Shown here: piece after piece, positions 1 to 6,114 of the stretch
Position numbering within the stretch: the stretch's first letter is position 1
Layout of the letters: the number at the start of each line of letters is the position of its first letter
Source: Bacillota bacterium
GTDB lineage: Bacteria > Bacillota > Clostridia > DSM-8532
Direction of reading: 5' to 3'
Length of the DNA stretch: 8,962 bases
Assembly (NCBI GenBank): GCA_023459915.1
Contig: JAEWSN010000002.1
Location: forward strand, 1 to 8,962
Made by a program: the position numbers and the translations under genes
Notes under the pieces: model-generated
Told to the model about the DNA's origin: nothing
The model's input: the letters and a program-made list of their open reading frames with translations, nothing else
Database searches by the model: none

Positions 1-17
1 GAATGGAGGAACGGTGT

Positions 18-1322
18 ATGGCACAGTATTGGCAGGAAGATCTGGAATGCATGGATCGGCAGGCGCTGGAGGCCCTTCAGGGAGAGCGTTTGCGCGATAC
101 GGTGCGGCGCGTGTACGACAATGTGCCGTATTATGCCGAGAAAATGAAGCAGGCTGGCTTGGCCCCGGAAGATATCCGAACGGTTGCCGATCTGTCCAAA
201 CTGCCGTTCACCTATAAAACCGATTTGCGGGACAACTATCCCTTTGGGACCTTTGCCGTGCCGCTCGACGAGGTGGTACGTGTGCACGCGTCCTCCGGCA
301 CCACGGGCAAGCAGACCGTTGTGGGTTATACCGCCAAGGATATCGACACCTGGGCCGAATGCATGGCCCGCGCCTTGACGAATGTCGGGGTCGGCAGCAA
401 GGACGTGGTGCATGTGGCCTATGGCTACGGTCTGTTCACCGGTGGACTGGGCCTTCACTATGGCGCTGAAAAGGTGGGGGCCACGGTCATTCCAGTTTCC
501 GGCGGCAATACCAAGCGCCAAATCCAGCTGCTGGTGGACTTCGGGGCCACCGTGCTGTGCTGCACGCCTTCCTACGCGCTCTATATCGCGGATGAAATGG
601 CTGAAGCCGGCATCACGAAAGAGGATTTGAAGCTGCGTGTCGGTGTGTTCGGTGCCGAACCGTGGACAGAAGGCATGCGCGCGCAGATTGAGGAACGCCT
701 TGGGTTGAAGGCGTACGACATATACGGGCTCTCTGAAATCATGGGCCCCGGCGTTTCCATGGATTGCGAGGAACAACAGGGCCTGCACATTCCCGGCGAT
801 CATTTCATTGCGGAAATCATCGATCCCGATACGGGAGCGGTGCTGCCGGATGGGGAAGAAGGCGAAATCGTCTTCACCTGCATCACCAAGCAGGCGTTGC
901 CGCTGATTCGGTATCGCACAAGAGATTTGTCCATCCTCAACCGGGAACGTTGTGCCTGTGGCCGCACCGCACCCCGCATGAAAAAAGTCACCGGCCGTTC
1001 CGACGACATGCTCATCATCCGCGGCGTGAACGTCTTCCCGTCTCAGATTGAGTCGGTTCTGATGAAATACGGCGAGTTGGAGCCGCACTACATGATTTAC
1101 GTGGATCGCATCGACAACCTGGACCAGATGGAGGTGCGGATTGAGATGACGCCCGCACTGTTCTCCGACGAGGTTCGCAAGGTGGAGGCGCTCGAACGCA
1201 GGCTGTTCCAGGACATCGAATCCACCCTTGGCATCTCCGCCCGCATCCGGCTGGTGGAGCACAAGAGCATCCAGCGCAGTGAAGGCAAGGCCAAGCGTGT
1301 GGTGGACAATCGCAAGCTGTAG
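18..1322 (+). CDS. paaK: phenylacetate-CoA ligase (PaaK family, AMP-forming)
   Basis: Adenylate-forming enzyme that activates phenylacetate or a related aryl acid to its CoA thioester in two steps (acyl-AMP, then CoA) in the cytoplasm. The 434-residue protein has the usual family length. Visible motifs are the P-loop SSGTTGK (92-98), GAEPW (212-216), YGLSE (236-240), YRTRD (299-303), the hinge region GRSDDMLIIRGVNVFP (326-341) and a C-terminal EGKAKRV (422-428) carrying the expected catalytic Lys. An RCACGRTAPR segment (311-320) matches the CxCGRT element common in PaaK. The ATG at 18 is chosen because GGAGGA at 5-10 lies 7 nt upstream; an in-frame ATG at 3 overlaps that site. In many anaerobes paaK sits beside indolepyruvate oxidoreductase genes and acts on aryl acids from aromatic amino acids, but the upstream neighbour is outside the window. 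It ends convergent with the next gene, 56 bp away, with no clear terminator between. Exact substrate cannot be read from sequence. Confidence 0.93.
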   Translation: MAQYWQEDLECMDRQALEALQGERLRDTVRRVYDNVPYYAEKMKQAGLAPEDIRTVADLSKLPFTYKTDLRDNYPFGTFAVPLDEVVRVHASSGTTGKQTVVGYTAKDIDTWAECMARALTNVGVGSKDVVHVAYGYGLFTGGLGLHYGAEKVGATVIPVSGGNTKRQIQLLVDFGATVLCCTPSYALYIADEMAEAGITKEDLKLRVGVFGAEPWTEGMRAQIEERLGLKAYDIYGLSEIMGPGVSMDCEEQQGLHIPGDHFIAEIIDPDTGAVLPDGEEGEIVFTCITKQALPLIRYRTRDLSILNRERCACGRTAPRMKKVTGRSDDMLIIRGVNVFPSQIESVLMKYGELEPHYMIYVDRIDNLDQMEVRIEMTPALFSDEVRKVEALERRLFQDIESTLGISARIRLVEHKSIQRSEGKAKRVVDNRKL

Positions 1323-1378
1323 GGCTGGTGACAGTCGTTAGCCGTGCGGTTGCGGTAGAACACGCGGGCTCCCTTCCT

Positions 1379-2449
1379 TCAGAAAGGCGGCGTGAAGCCG
1401 AGCATGAACATGGGGAAATTTCGCCTGGAGCGGATTTCCACCATACTGCCCTCCGCGGGGTGACGGAAAACCAACCGATCACAGATCAACGCCTGTCCTG
1501 CCAACGGCGCAAAGGCCGGTCCGCCATAAAGGGTGTCCCCCAGCAGGGGATGCCCTTTTGCTGCGCAATGCACGCGAATCTGGTGTGTCCGGCCGGTTTC
1601 CAGCCGGAACCGGACCAGCGAGCAAGTGGGGATGGGGTCAGACCCCATGATCCCGGTGGGGTCTGACCCTGATTCGCTGGTGGGGGCTGTGTCTGTGGCG
1701 TCAGATCCCGTTCCAGTGGGCGTGAAGACCTGCAGCACCTCATAGTGCGTGACGCTGGCATCGCCCGTTGGATGGGCCTCCCGCTCGATGATGCTGCCCG
1801 GCTTGCGTCGGATGGGCATGTCCAGCGTGCCCCGGGGGCTGGACCCACCGGGGTCTTCAGCGGGGTCTGACCCCCATGTGCCGACGGTGACGCCAAGGTA
1901 CTCCTTGTGGAACAAGTCCTGTGCCGCCTGCTTGCCCAGCACATGCTGGGCGTGGGCGGTTTTGGCGAACAGGGTGATGCCGGCGGTGTTCCGGTCCAGG
2001 CGTGTCACGGGATGAACGCGATGGTTGTCGCCTTCCTGCCGCAGATGCCACGCAACCGCGTTGGCCAGTGTGGTGCCCCTAAAGAGGGAGGAGGGGTGAA
2101 CCGGGAGGTTGTCCCCCTTGTCCACCGCGAGCAGATGGTCGTCCTCGTACAGAATTTCCAACGGCAGCGGTTCGGGCTTGAGCGCGGAGTCTTCCGGCTC
2201 GGACAGCCAGCATTCCAGAAATTGGCCCGGACGGATCACATCCCGCACGCGGGCCGGCTGCCCGTCCACCATCAGGAGTCCCGGCTGGCGCATGCGACGG
2301 ATTGTGGTCCCGGAGCACCCGAACTCATGGCGCAGCACTTCCTGTATTGTTCGGGGGGTGCCGGTTTCGAGGGCCCGCCATTCCAAGCGGACACAGCCCT
2401 GCCGGATGTCGGGGGTCCATGGCATCTGGTAGAACGGATCCCTGCTCAT
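1379..2449 (-). CDS. RluA-family RNA pseudouridine synthase with GSDP-repeat insertions
   Basis: Isomerises specific uridines to pseudouridine in rRNA or tRNA; the target of this member is unknown. The 356-residue protein has a probable S4-like RNA-binding N-terminus (about 30-85, TIQEVLRHEF...VDGQPARVRDVI), then the catalytic domain. The signature HPVTRLDRNTAGI (146-158) carries catalytic Asp152, and LETGRTHQIRVH (283-294) is the second family motif. It is longer than the roughly 300-320 residues usual for RluA/RluC/RluD. The excess maps to two low-complexity inserts, 192-206 and 246-273, built on GSDP-like units from a palindromic DNA repeat. The start codon overlaps the kinase stop as ATGA, and GGAG lies 7 nt upstream, so translation is probably coupled. 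It is the last gene of the minus-strand operon. The core motifs are intact, so the enzyme is probably active despite the inserts. Confidence 0.92.
   Translation of the reverse strand: MSRDPFYQMPWTPDIRQGCVRLEWRALETGTPRTIQEVLRHEFGCSGTTIRRMRQPGLLMVDGQPARVRDVIRPGQFLECWLSEPEDSALKPEPLPLEILYEDDHLLAVDKGDNLPVHPSSLFRGTTLANAVAWHLRQEGDNHRVHPVTRLDRNTAGITLFAKTAHAQHVLGKQAAQDLFHKEYLGVTVGTWGSDPAEDPGGSSPRGTLDMPIRRKPGSIIEREAHPTGDASVTHYEVLQVFTPTGTGSDATDTAPTSESGSDPTGIMGSDPIPTCSLVRFRLETGRTHQIRVHCAAKGHPLLGDTLYGGPAFAPLAGQALICDRLVFRHPAEGSMVEIRSRRNFPMFMLGFTPPF
1632..1709. repeat. cluster of GGGGTCAGACCCC-type palindromes inside the pseudouridine synthase gene
   Basis: Three units lie here. Positions 1632-1648 read ATGGGGTCAGACCCCAT, an 8-bp-arm palindrome with one central base. 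Positions 1658-1669 read GGGGTCTGACCC. Positions 1697-1709 are a degenerate unit (GGCGTCAGATCCC). On the coding (minus) strand they give GSDP (residues 269-272), GSDP (261-264) and GSDA (248-251), all in one frame. Either orientation of the palindrome reads Gly-Ser-Asp-Pro in this frame, so it can be carried in a gene without a stop. This looks like a small REP-like palindromic repeat; its relationship to any known repeat family is inference. Confidence 0.8.
1835..1874. repeat. further GGGGTCTGACCCC palindrome and a decayed copy inside the same gene
   Basis: Positions 1862-1874 read GGGGTCTGACCCC (6-bp arms, one central base) and encode GSDP at residues 193-196 on the minus strand. Positions 1835-1846 read GGGGCTGGACCC, which encodes GSSP at 202-205 and differs from the consensus at two positions, so it looks like a decayed copy. 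Both share the frame of the cluster at 1632-1709. Conserved protein sequence (residues about 207-245) separates the two clusters. Confidence 0.72.
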
Positions 2450-4278
2450 GCGGTTTCTCCGTTCTGCATCGGTGGCAGGGCCACGGTAAAGGTGCTGCCT
2501 TCATCGAGCTTGGTGGTGACCCACAGATCCCCGTCGAACTCCTTGACGATGCCATAGGAAATGGAAAGGCCCAGCCCCGTGCCCTTGCCCACCTGCTTGG
2601 TGGTGAAGAAGGGCTCGAAGATTTTGGCAAGCACCCGCTCCGGGATGCCGCCGGCGGTGTCCGTGATGGTGATGGTGACCATGCCATCGGTCAGGGCGGT
2701 GCGGATGTCGATGCGCTTCTCCCAGGTCCGCGTCCAGTCCGGTGCGTCCGGTTCCGCCCGCAGGGTGTTGACCCGGACTTCCTGATCCTCCAGCGCGTCC
2801 CGCGCGTTGCCGATGATGTTCAGGAAAACCTGCTCGAGCCGGTTTGCGTCCCCCAGTACCGGCGGCAGACGCTCGTCGAGGGTGAGGTTCAGCAGCACAT
2901 TGTGGTTGCGCAGCTGCATGCCGATGAGGTCGAGCACATCGCGAAGGGGCTTGTTCACGTCGATGGGAGACTTGGATTCCGGGGCCTGCCGCCCGAACAC
3001 GCGCAGGTGGTTGATGATTTTGTTGATGCGCTCAATCTGGTCCTGGATGGACTGGATGCGGTTGGCCAGCAGCTCATCGGTGAGCTTTCCCTTTTCCAGC
3101 GCGCGTTGGAGCCCTTGGGCCATCAGGCTGATGCCGCCCAGCGGCTGGTTGATTTCGTGCGCGATGCCGGTGGCCATTTCGCCCAGGGTGGCCAGCTTGC
3201 CGGATTGCACCAGCTGGGCGTCCTTTTCGCGCAACTGGTCGGTGCGCTGCTGCACGATACGTTCCAGATCCTCCGCATAGTCGTGCAGTTCCTTTTCCAG
3301 TTGCTTGTTGCGGATGGAGGCGGTCAGCTTGTTCGCGATGAGGCTGAGCACCTGGCTGTCCTGGATGAAGGTGCGCAGCAGGCGTTGCGGGATGGCCACA
3401 TGGAGCACGCCGAGCACGGCCACGTCGGAAAGCAGGGGGATGTGGATGAGTTCGTAGGCCTCATGCAGATCCTCCGGGTGGGGCAGCAGATCCGAGATGC
3501 GGTGGTTGAACAGCGGTTCGTGGGTGATGGTCAGCTCCGTACACGCCTCCATGCAGCCGGCGGCGCGAGGTTCGACCGCACCCGATCCCGCATGGCAATA
3601 CTCTTTCATGGCCGTGACAGGCAGTCCGCTGACGGCAGTGACCTGGAAGGCGCCGCCATCCGCGGTGAGGCAGACATATGCGAGCGGAATGTCCAGCGAT
3701 GTCTGCAGCACATGCATGATGTCCTCGAGCATGGGGACCAGCTCCTTGGGCTGGTTGGCCAGGTGCGCCACCTCGATGATGATGTTGCGCAGCCGGTCCT
3801 GCGCGGTGTCCACGCTGGTGTCCTTGATGATGACCAGCAGATGCTCGCCGGCCGGCACGTTTTGTTCCAGGTTTTCCGCCTGAATCACAGACATGCCTGA
3901 ACCGGGAGATTCTGTCTGCACGGCGCCCGGAAAGGCGCGCGCGCAATCCGGATCCTGCGGGGAACAGGAAATCACGGATACGTGGGCGGGAAAGGCGCGG
4001 CCGTTTACGTCGTGGAGCGTGGTGTCGTACGACCAGTACCCGCGATGATCCTCCACGAGCGCCCCACCAAGCAGCACATTCTCGGACAGGCCGCCATGGC
4101 GCGCGATGTCAAAGGGGCAGCGTTTTCCCACCAGCGCGTCCCGTGGATACCCGAACAAGGACTGGGCACCCCCGTTGCACAGCAACACATGAAAGCCGGG
4201 ATCCAGAACCAGGATGGCATATTCGCTGTCGTGATTGAAAAAGCCGGACAGCATGCGTTCAAGCGAGAGTCGGTTCAT
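2446..4278 (-). CDS. soluble PAS-GAF sensor histidine kinase
   Basis: Two-component sensor that autophosphorylates on His and probably passes the phosphate to the receiver-PP2C protein encoded just upstream. The 610 residues show a PAS-like domain (about 15-105, AILVLDPGFHVLLCNGGAQS), a GAF-like domain (about 165-320), a coiled coil (about 322-360), and a HisKA domain with the H-box GEMATGIAHEINQPL (His374). The ATPase has an N-box NIIGNARDAL (487-496), G1 DTAGGI (540-545), F-box FEPFFTT and G2 GTGLGL (566-571). I see no membrane segment, so it is probably a cytoplasmic sensor; PAS or GAF may bind a ligand or cofactor, but none can be named. GAF holds several Cys residues (228, 242, 246). AAGGAG lies 7 nt before the ATG. 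It begins 12 bp after the regulator stop and overlaps the next gene by 4 bp, so the three genes form an operon. Confidence 0.94.
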   Translation of the reverse strand: MNRLSLERMLSGFFNHDSEYAILVLDPGFHVLLCNGGAQSLFGYPRDALVGKRCPFDIARHGGLSENVLLGGALVEDHRGYWSYDTTLHDVNGRAFPAHVSVISCSPQDPDCARAFPGAVQTESPGSGMSVIQAENLEQNVPAGEHLLVIIKDTSVDTAQDRLRNIIIEVAHLANQPKELVPMLEDIMHVLQTSLDIPLAYVCLTADGGAFQVTAVSGLPVTAMKEYCHAGSGAVEPRAAGCMEACTELTITHEPLFNHRISDLLPHPEDLHEAYELIHIPLLSDVAVLGVLHVAIPQRLLRTFIQDSQVLSLIANKLTASIRNKQLEKELHDYAEDLERIVQQRTDQLREKDAQLVQSGKLATLGEMATGIAHEINQPLGGISLMAQGLQRALEKGKLTDELLANRIQSIQDQIERINKIINHLRVFGRQAPESKSPIDVNKPLRDVLDLIGMQLRNHNVLLNLTLDERLPPVLGDANRLEQVFLNIIGNARDALEDQEVRVNTLRAEPDAPDWTRTWEKRIDIRTALTDGMVTITITDTAGGIPERVLAKIFEPFFTTKQVGKGTGLGLSISYGIVKEFDGDLWVTTKLDEGSTFTVALPPMQNGETA

Positions 4279-4290
4279 CTTGCCGCTCCT

Positions 4291-5442
4291 TTACGAAAAC
4301 GAGAGTCCCAGGATGGTGAGATCGTCCTCCAGCGGCTTTCCGCCGGCGAGGTCCAGAATCTCCTCATAGATCTCGTTCAGATTGTCGTCGATATCCAGGT
4401 CTGCATAGCGGGACAGCAGCTCGAGCGCCTGATCCTGCCCGATGATTTCGTCCTCCTGCCACACCTCGGTCAACCCGTCCGTGAACAGATACAGCCGATC
4501 GCCGGAGGAGACGGGAACCGTGCCGGTTTCGAACTCGGCAAAATCGAAAAGGCCCACCATGGTGCCTGTTGAGGACAACGGCACCCATTTGCCTTCGTGC
4601 AGCAGCATCTGATCGATATGTCCCGCCGACAGCCAGGTGATGGTTTTGCCGGACCGGTCATAGTAGCCGCAAAACAGGGTGGCGTACATGTTTGCCGGTG
4701 TGTTCCGCTCCATTTCCCGGTTCAGGTTCTGGAGCAGATCCGGCAGGTTCACGGCCACATCCATGAAGCGCTGCATCCGGCGCAGGGAGTCGAAAAAGGA
4801 CTTGATGATCATGGTGATGACCGCGGCCAGAATGCCGTGGCTGCACACGTCAAAGATGTAGAAGAACACCTTGTCGCCGAGTTCGAACACGTCGTACATG
4901 TCGCCGCCCACATCATCACAACTCTTGTAGACCGAGGCGGTGCGTACATCGGGAAACTGCGGAGGTTTTTCCGGAATGAGCTTGAGCAGAATCTGCTGGG
5001 CGGAATCGTGCAGGCCCTGCAGGTATTCGTTTTTTTTCAGGATATCCGCCTGCAGCCGCTTGTTCTCGTATTGCAGGCTGTACCGGCGGATGGCGTTCTC
5101 CAGCGTAATGAGCAGCTTGTCCGCATTGACCGGCTTGTTCAGGTAGTCGAACGCGCCGGCCTTCATGGTGGCGACCGCGTTGTCCATGTCGCCGTGTCCG
5201 GTCAGGATGATGACCCCGATGTCCGGATTTCGCGCGCGGATGGCCTGCACCACGTCCATGCCGCTCATCCCGGGCATGCGCATGTCGCTGATGACCGCCA
5301 TGATGTCCGGTGTTTTTTCAAACAGCGCAACGCCTTCCGTGCCGCTGGCGGCCGCGAGGACCTCGTAGTCCTCCAGCTCCAGAATGAAGGACAGGTTGTC
5401 CAGAATGGTGTGCTCGTCGTCGATGATCAGGACCTTTTCCAT
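4291..5442 (-). CDS. response regulator with PP2C/SpoIIE-type Ser/Thr phosphatase output
   Basis: The 383-residue protein joins a receiver domain (1-120) to an RsbU/SpoIIE-like phosphatase (about 160-383). The receiver has the acidic pair Asp8/Asp9, phosphoacceptor Asp53 (SDMRMPGMSG), Thr81 and Lys103 (YLNKP). A coiled linker (about 120-155) follows. Phosphatase metal-ligand motifs are present: DDVGGDMYD (Asp181), FDVCSHG (Asp198), LFTDGLTE (Asp322) and EDDLTIL (Asp373/374). The usual DVSGHG element reads DVCSHG. In this family phosphorylation of the receiver switches the phosphatase, which removes phosphate from a STAS-domain anti-anti-sigma factor and so controls an alternative sigma factor or another partner-switching output. 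No STAS protein or anti-sigma kinase is present in the window, so the target is unknown. The ATG has AAGGAG 5 nt upstream. It is the first gene of the operon, and the kinase gene follows after 12 bp. Confidence 0.95.
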   Translation of the reverse strand: MEKVLIIDDEHTILDNLSFILELEDYEVLAAASGTEGVALFEKTPDIMAVISDMRMPGMSGMDVVQAIRARNPDIGVIILTGHGDMDNAVATMKAGAFDYLNKPVNADKLLITLENAIRRYSLQYENKRLQADILKKNEYLQGLHDSAQQILLKLIPEKPPQFPDVRTASVYKSCDDVGGDMYDVFELGDKVFFYIFDVCSHGILAAVITMIIKSFFDSLRRMQRFMDVAVNLPDLLQNLNREMERNTPANMYATLFCGYYDRSGKTITWLSAGHIDQMLLHEGKWVPLSSTGTMVGLFDFAEFETGTVPVSSGDRLYLFTDGLTEVWQEDEIIGQDQALELLSRYADLDIDDNLNEIYEEILDLAGGKPLEDDLTILGLSFS

Positions 5443-5455
5443 GTGAGCTCCTTCT

Positions 5456-5479
5456 CCCGGGCCGGTTGCCAGACCCGGG
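5456..5479 (-). promoter_or_regulatory. GC-rich leader hairpin upstream of the receiver-PP2C gene
   Basis: CCCGGG at 5456-5461 and CCCGGG at 5474-5479 form 6-bp arms around a 12-nt loop that can pair further (GG with CC around CAA). In minus-strand RNA the stem ends only 2 nt before the AAGGAG ribosome site (5448-5453) of the regulator gene, so it could affect initiation. No T tract follows, so it is not an intrinsic terminator. No convincing -35/-10 pair for this operon was found in 5443-5611. Confidence 0.4.
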
Positions 5480-5521
5480 GTTCCGGTTTATGATGGGGAT
5501 GCGGCCCGGCCGCGGGAATGC

Positions 5522-5591
5522 GTTCGGGCGCGGCGGTGGTTGCGTTGTATGTTCGGGTGCGGCGGTGGCTGCGCTGTATGTTCGGGGGCGG
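5522..5591. repeat. 29-bp tandem repeat, 2.4 copies, in the divergent intergenic region
   Basis: Unit 1 (5522-5550) and unit 2 (5551-5579) are 29 bp each and differ at three positions. A third partial unit runs 5580-5591. Each begins GTTCGGG and the full units end TTGTAT or CTGTAT. The repeat lies between the divergent regulator and DUF503 genes, 20 bp before the DUF503 start. It could be a regulatory array, a length-variable tract, or the remains of a duplicated upstream segment. Confidence 0.8.
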
Positions 5592-5611
5592 GAGTGCCGC
5601 GGGAGGAATGC

Positions 5612-5899
5612 ATGGTTGTTGGTGTGATGTCGATCTACGCGCAACTCCACGAGCCGGTGAGTCTCAAGGACAAGCGGCGCGTCATCAAGAGTGTGTTGGC
5701 CAAGGTGCAAAACCGGTTCAACATGTCCGCCGCCGAGGTGGACTATCAGGACGAGTGGCACCGGACGGCACTTGGCTTTTCCTGTGTCTCCAACGAGGCG
5801 GCCCATGCGGACAGCATGCTGGGCGCGGTGCTGCGTTTCCTGGAGTCCGACCCGGAAATGGAAATCTACGATGTGGCGACCGAAGTGATTCACATCTGA
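5612..5899 (+). CDS. DUF503 family protein (YlxP-like)
   Basis: A small protein of 95 residues, the typical length for DUF503. It shows the characteristic SLKDKRRVIKSVLAKVQNRF segment (17-36) followed by NMSAAEVDYQDEW (37-49) and a C-terminal beta strand (EIYDVATEVIHI). The family is widespread in bacteria; its molecular function is not established, though it often lies between infB and rbfA and has been linked to ribosome maturation by that context. The ATG at 5612 is chosen because GGGAGGA at 5601-5607 precedes it and the family-conserved sequence starts here (MVVGVMSIYAQLHEP); an upstream in-frame extension reads through the tandem repeat and is not family-like. Here it stands alone, divergent from the signalling operon and 215 bp before the SGNH gene. 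Confidence 0.9.
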   Translation: MVVGVMSIYAQLHEPVSLKDKRRVIKSVLAKVQNRFNMSAAEVDYQDEWHRTALGFSCVSNEAAHADSMLGAVLRFLESDPEMEIYDVATEVIHI

Positions 5900-5916
5900 A
5901 CACCGCTGCTCCCACA

Positions 5917-5945
5917 TTGACAACCGGCTCTCTTACCATTATACC
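5917..5945 (+). promoter_or_regulatory. predicted sigma70-type promoter for the SGNH-transporter operon
   Basis: TTGACA (5917-5922, perfect -35) is followed after exactly 17 bp by TATACC (5940-5945, 4 of 6 matches to TATAAT). It is 17 nt past the DUF503 stop and drives rightward toward the gene at 6115, leaving a leader of about 160 nt. Confidence 0.62.
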
Positions 5946-5961
5946 CGGAAACCGTTCCGGG
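5944..5961. promoter_or_regulatory. perfect palindrome overlapping the -10/+1 (operator or 5' stem)
   Basis: CCCGGAA (5944-5950), loop ACCG, TTCCGGG (5955-5961): 7-bp perfect arms. It overlaps the end of the predicted -10 and the likely transcription start, a classic place for a repressor site. As RNA it could form a 5' hairpin. No T tract follows, so it is not a terminator for DUF503. Confidence 0.5.
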
Positions 5962-6025
5962 AATCGCGTGTGCGTGAAGGTGCCACGACACAACGGCCGT
6001 ACTTGTCCGAGGCATGGTGTTTCGG

Positions 6026-6104
6026 CCGAACCGGCTCCAACAGACAAAAAGCGCAGCGGGTTCGGATACTTGATGTCATCGGGAGGAACCCGGTGATGGA
6101 ATGA
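6026..6104 (+). promoter_or_regulatory. structured leader with SD-bearing hairpin and a three-codon ORF
   Basis: Within the 5' leader of the SGNH gene, CCGAACC (6026-6032) pairs with GGTTCGG (6059-6065). Next, 6077-6083 pairs with 6089-6095 (7 pairs, one G-U), and its five-base loop AGGAA is part of a strong GGGAGGA ribosome site (6081-6087). That site is 8 nt before ATG GAA TGA (6096-6104), a Met-Glu-stop minimal ORF. The TGA overlaps the GAGGAG (6103-6108) used by the real gene at 6115. This could be a translational control device or chance; only the sequence pattern is seen. Confidence 0.4.
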
Positions 6105-6114
6105 GGAGTGCCGC

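Noticed and set aside
1323..1378. Possible bidirectional terminator between the two convergent genes
   Set aside because: No stem with a T tract could be found in these 56 bases.
2302..3900. Long plus-strand open frame antisense to the histidine kinase
   Set aside because: It lies opposite a gene with complete kinase motifs, has no family-like domain and reads as the low-complexity product typical of an antisense frame in GC-rich DNA.
4597..5493. Plus-strand open frame opposite the receiver-PP2C gene
   Set aside because: His/Val/Gln-rich sequence without recognisable motifs; the minus strand carries all conserved receiver and phosphatase residues.
5522..5591. CRISPR-like array
   Set aside because: The repeats are directly tandem with no spacers, only 2.4 copies, and no cas gene is present.
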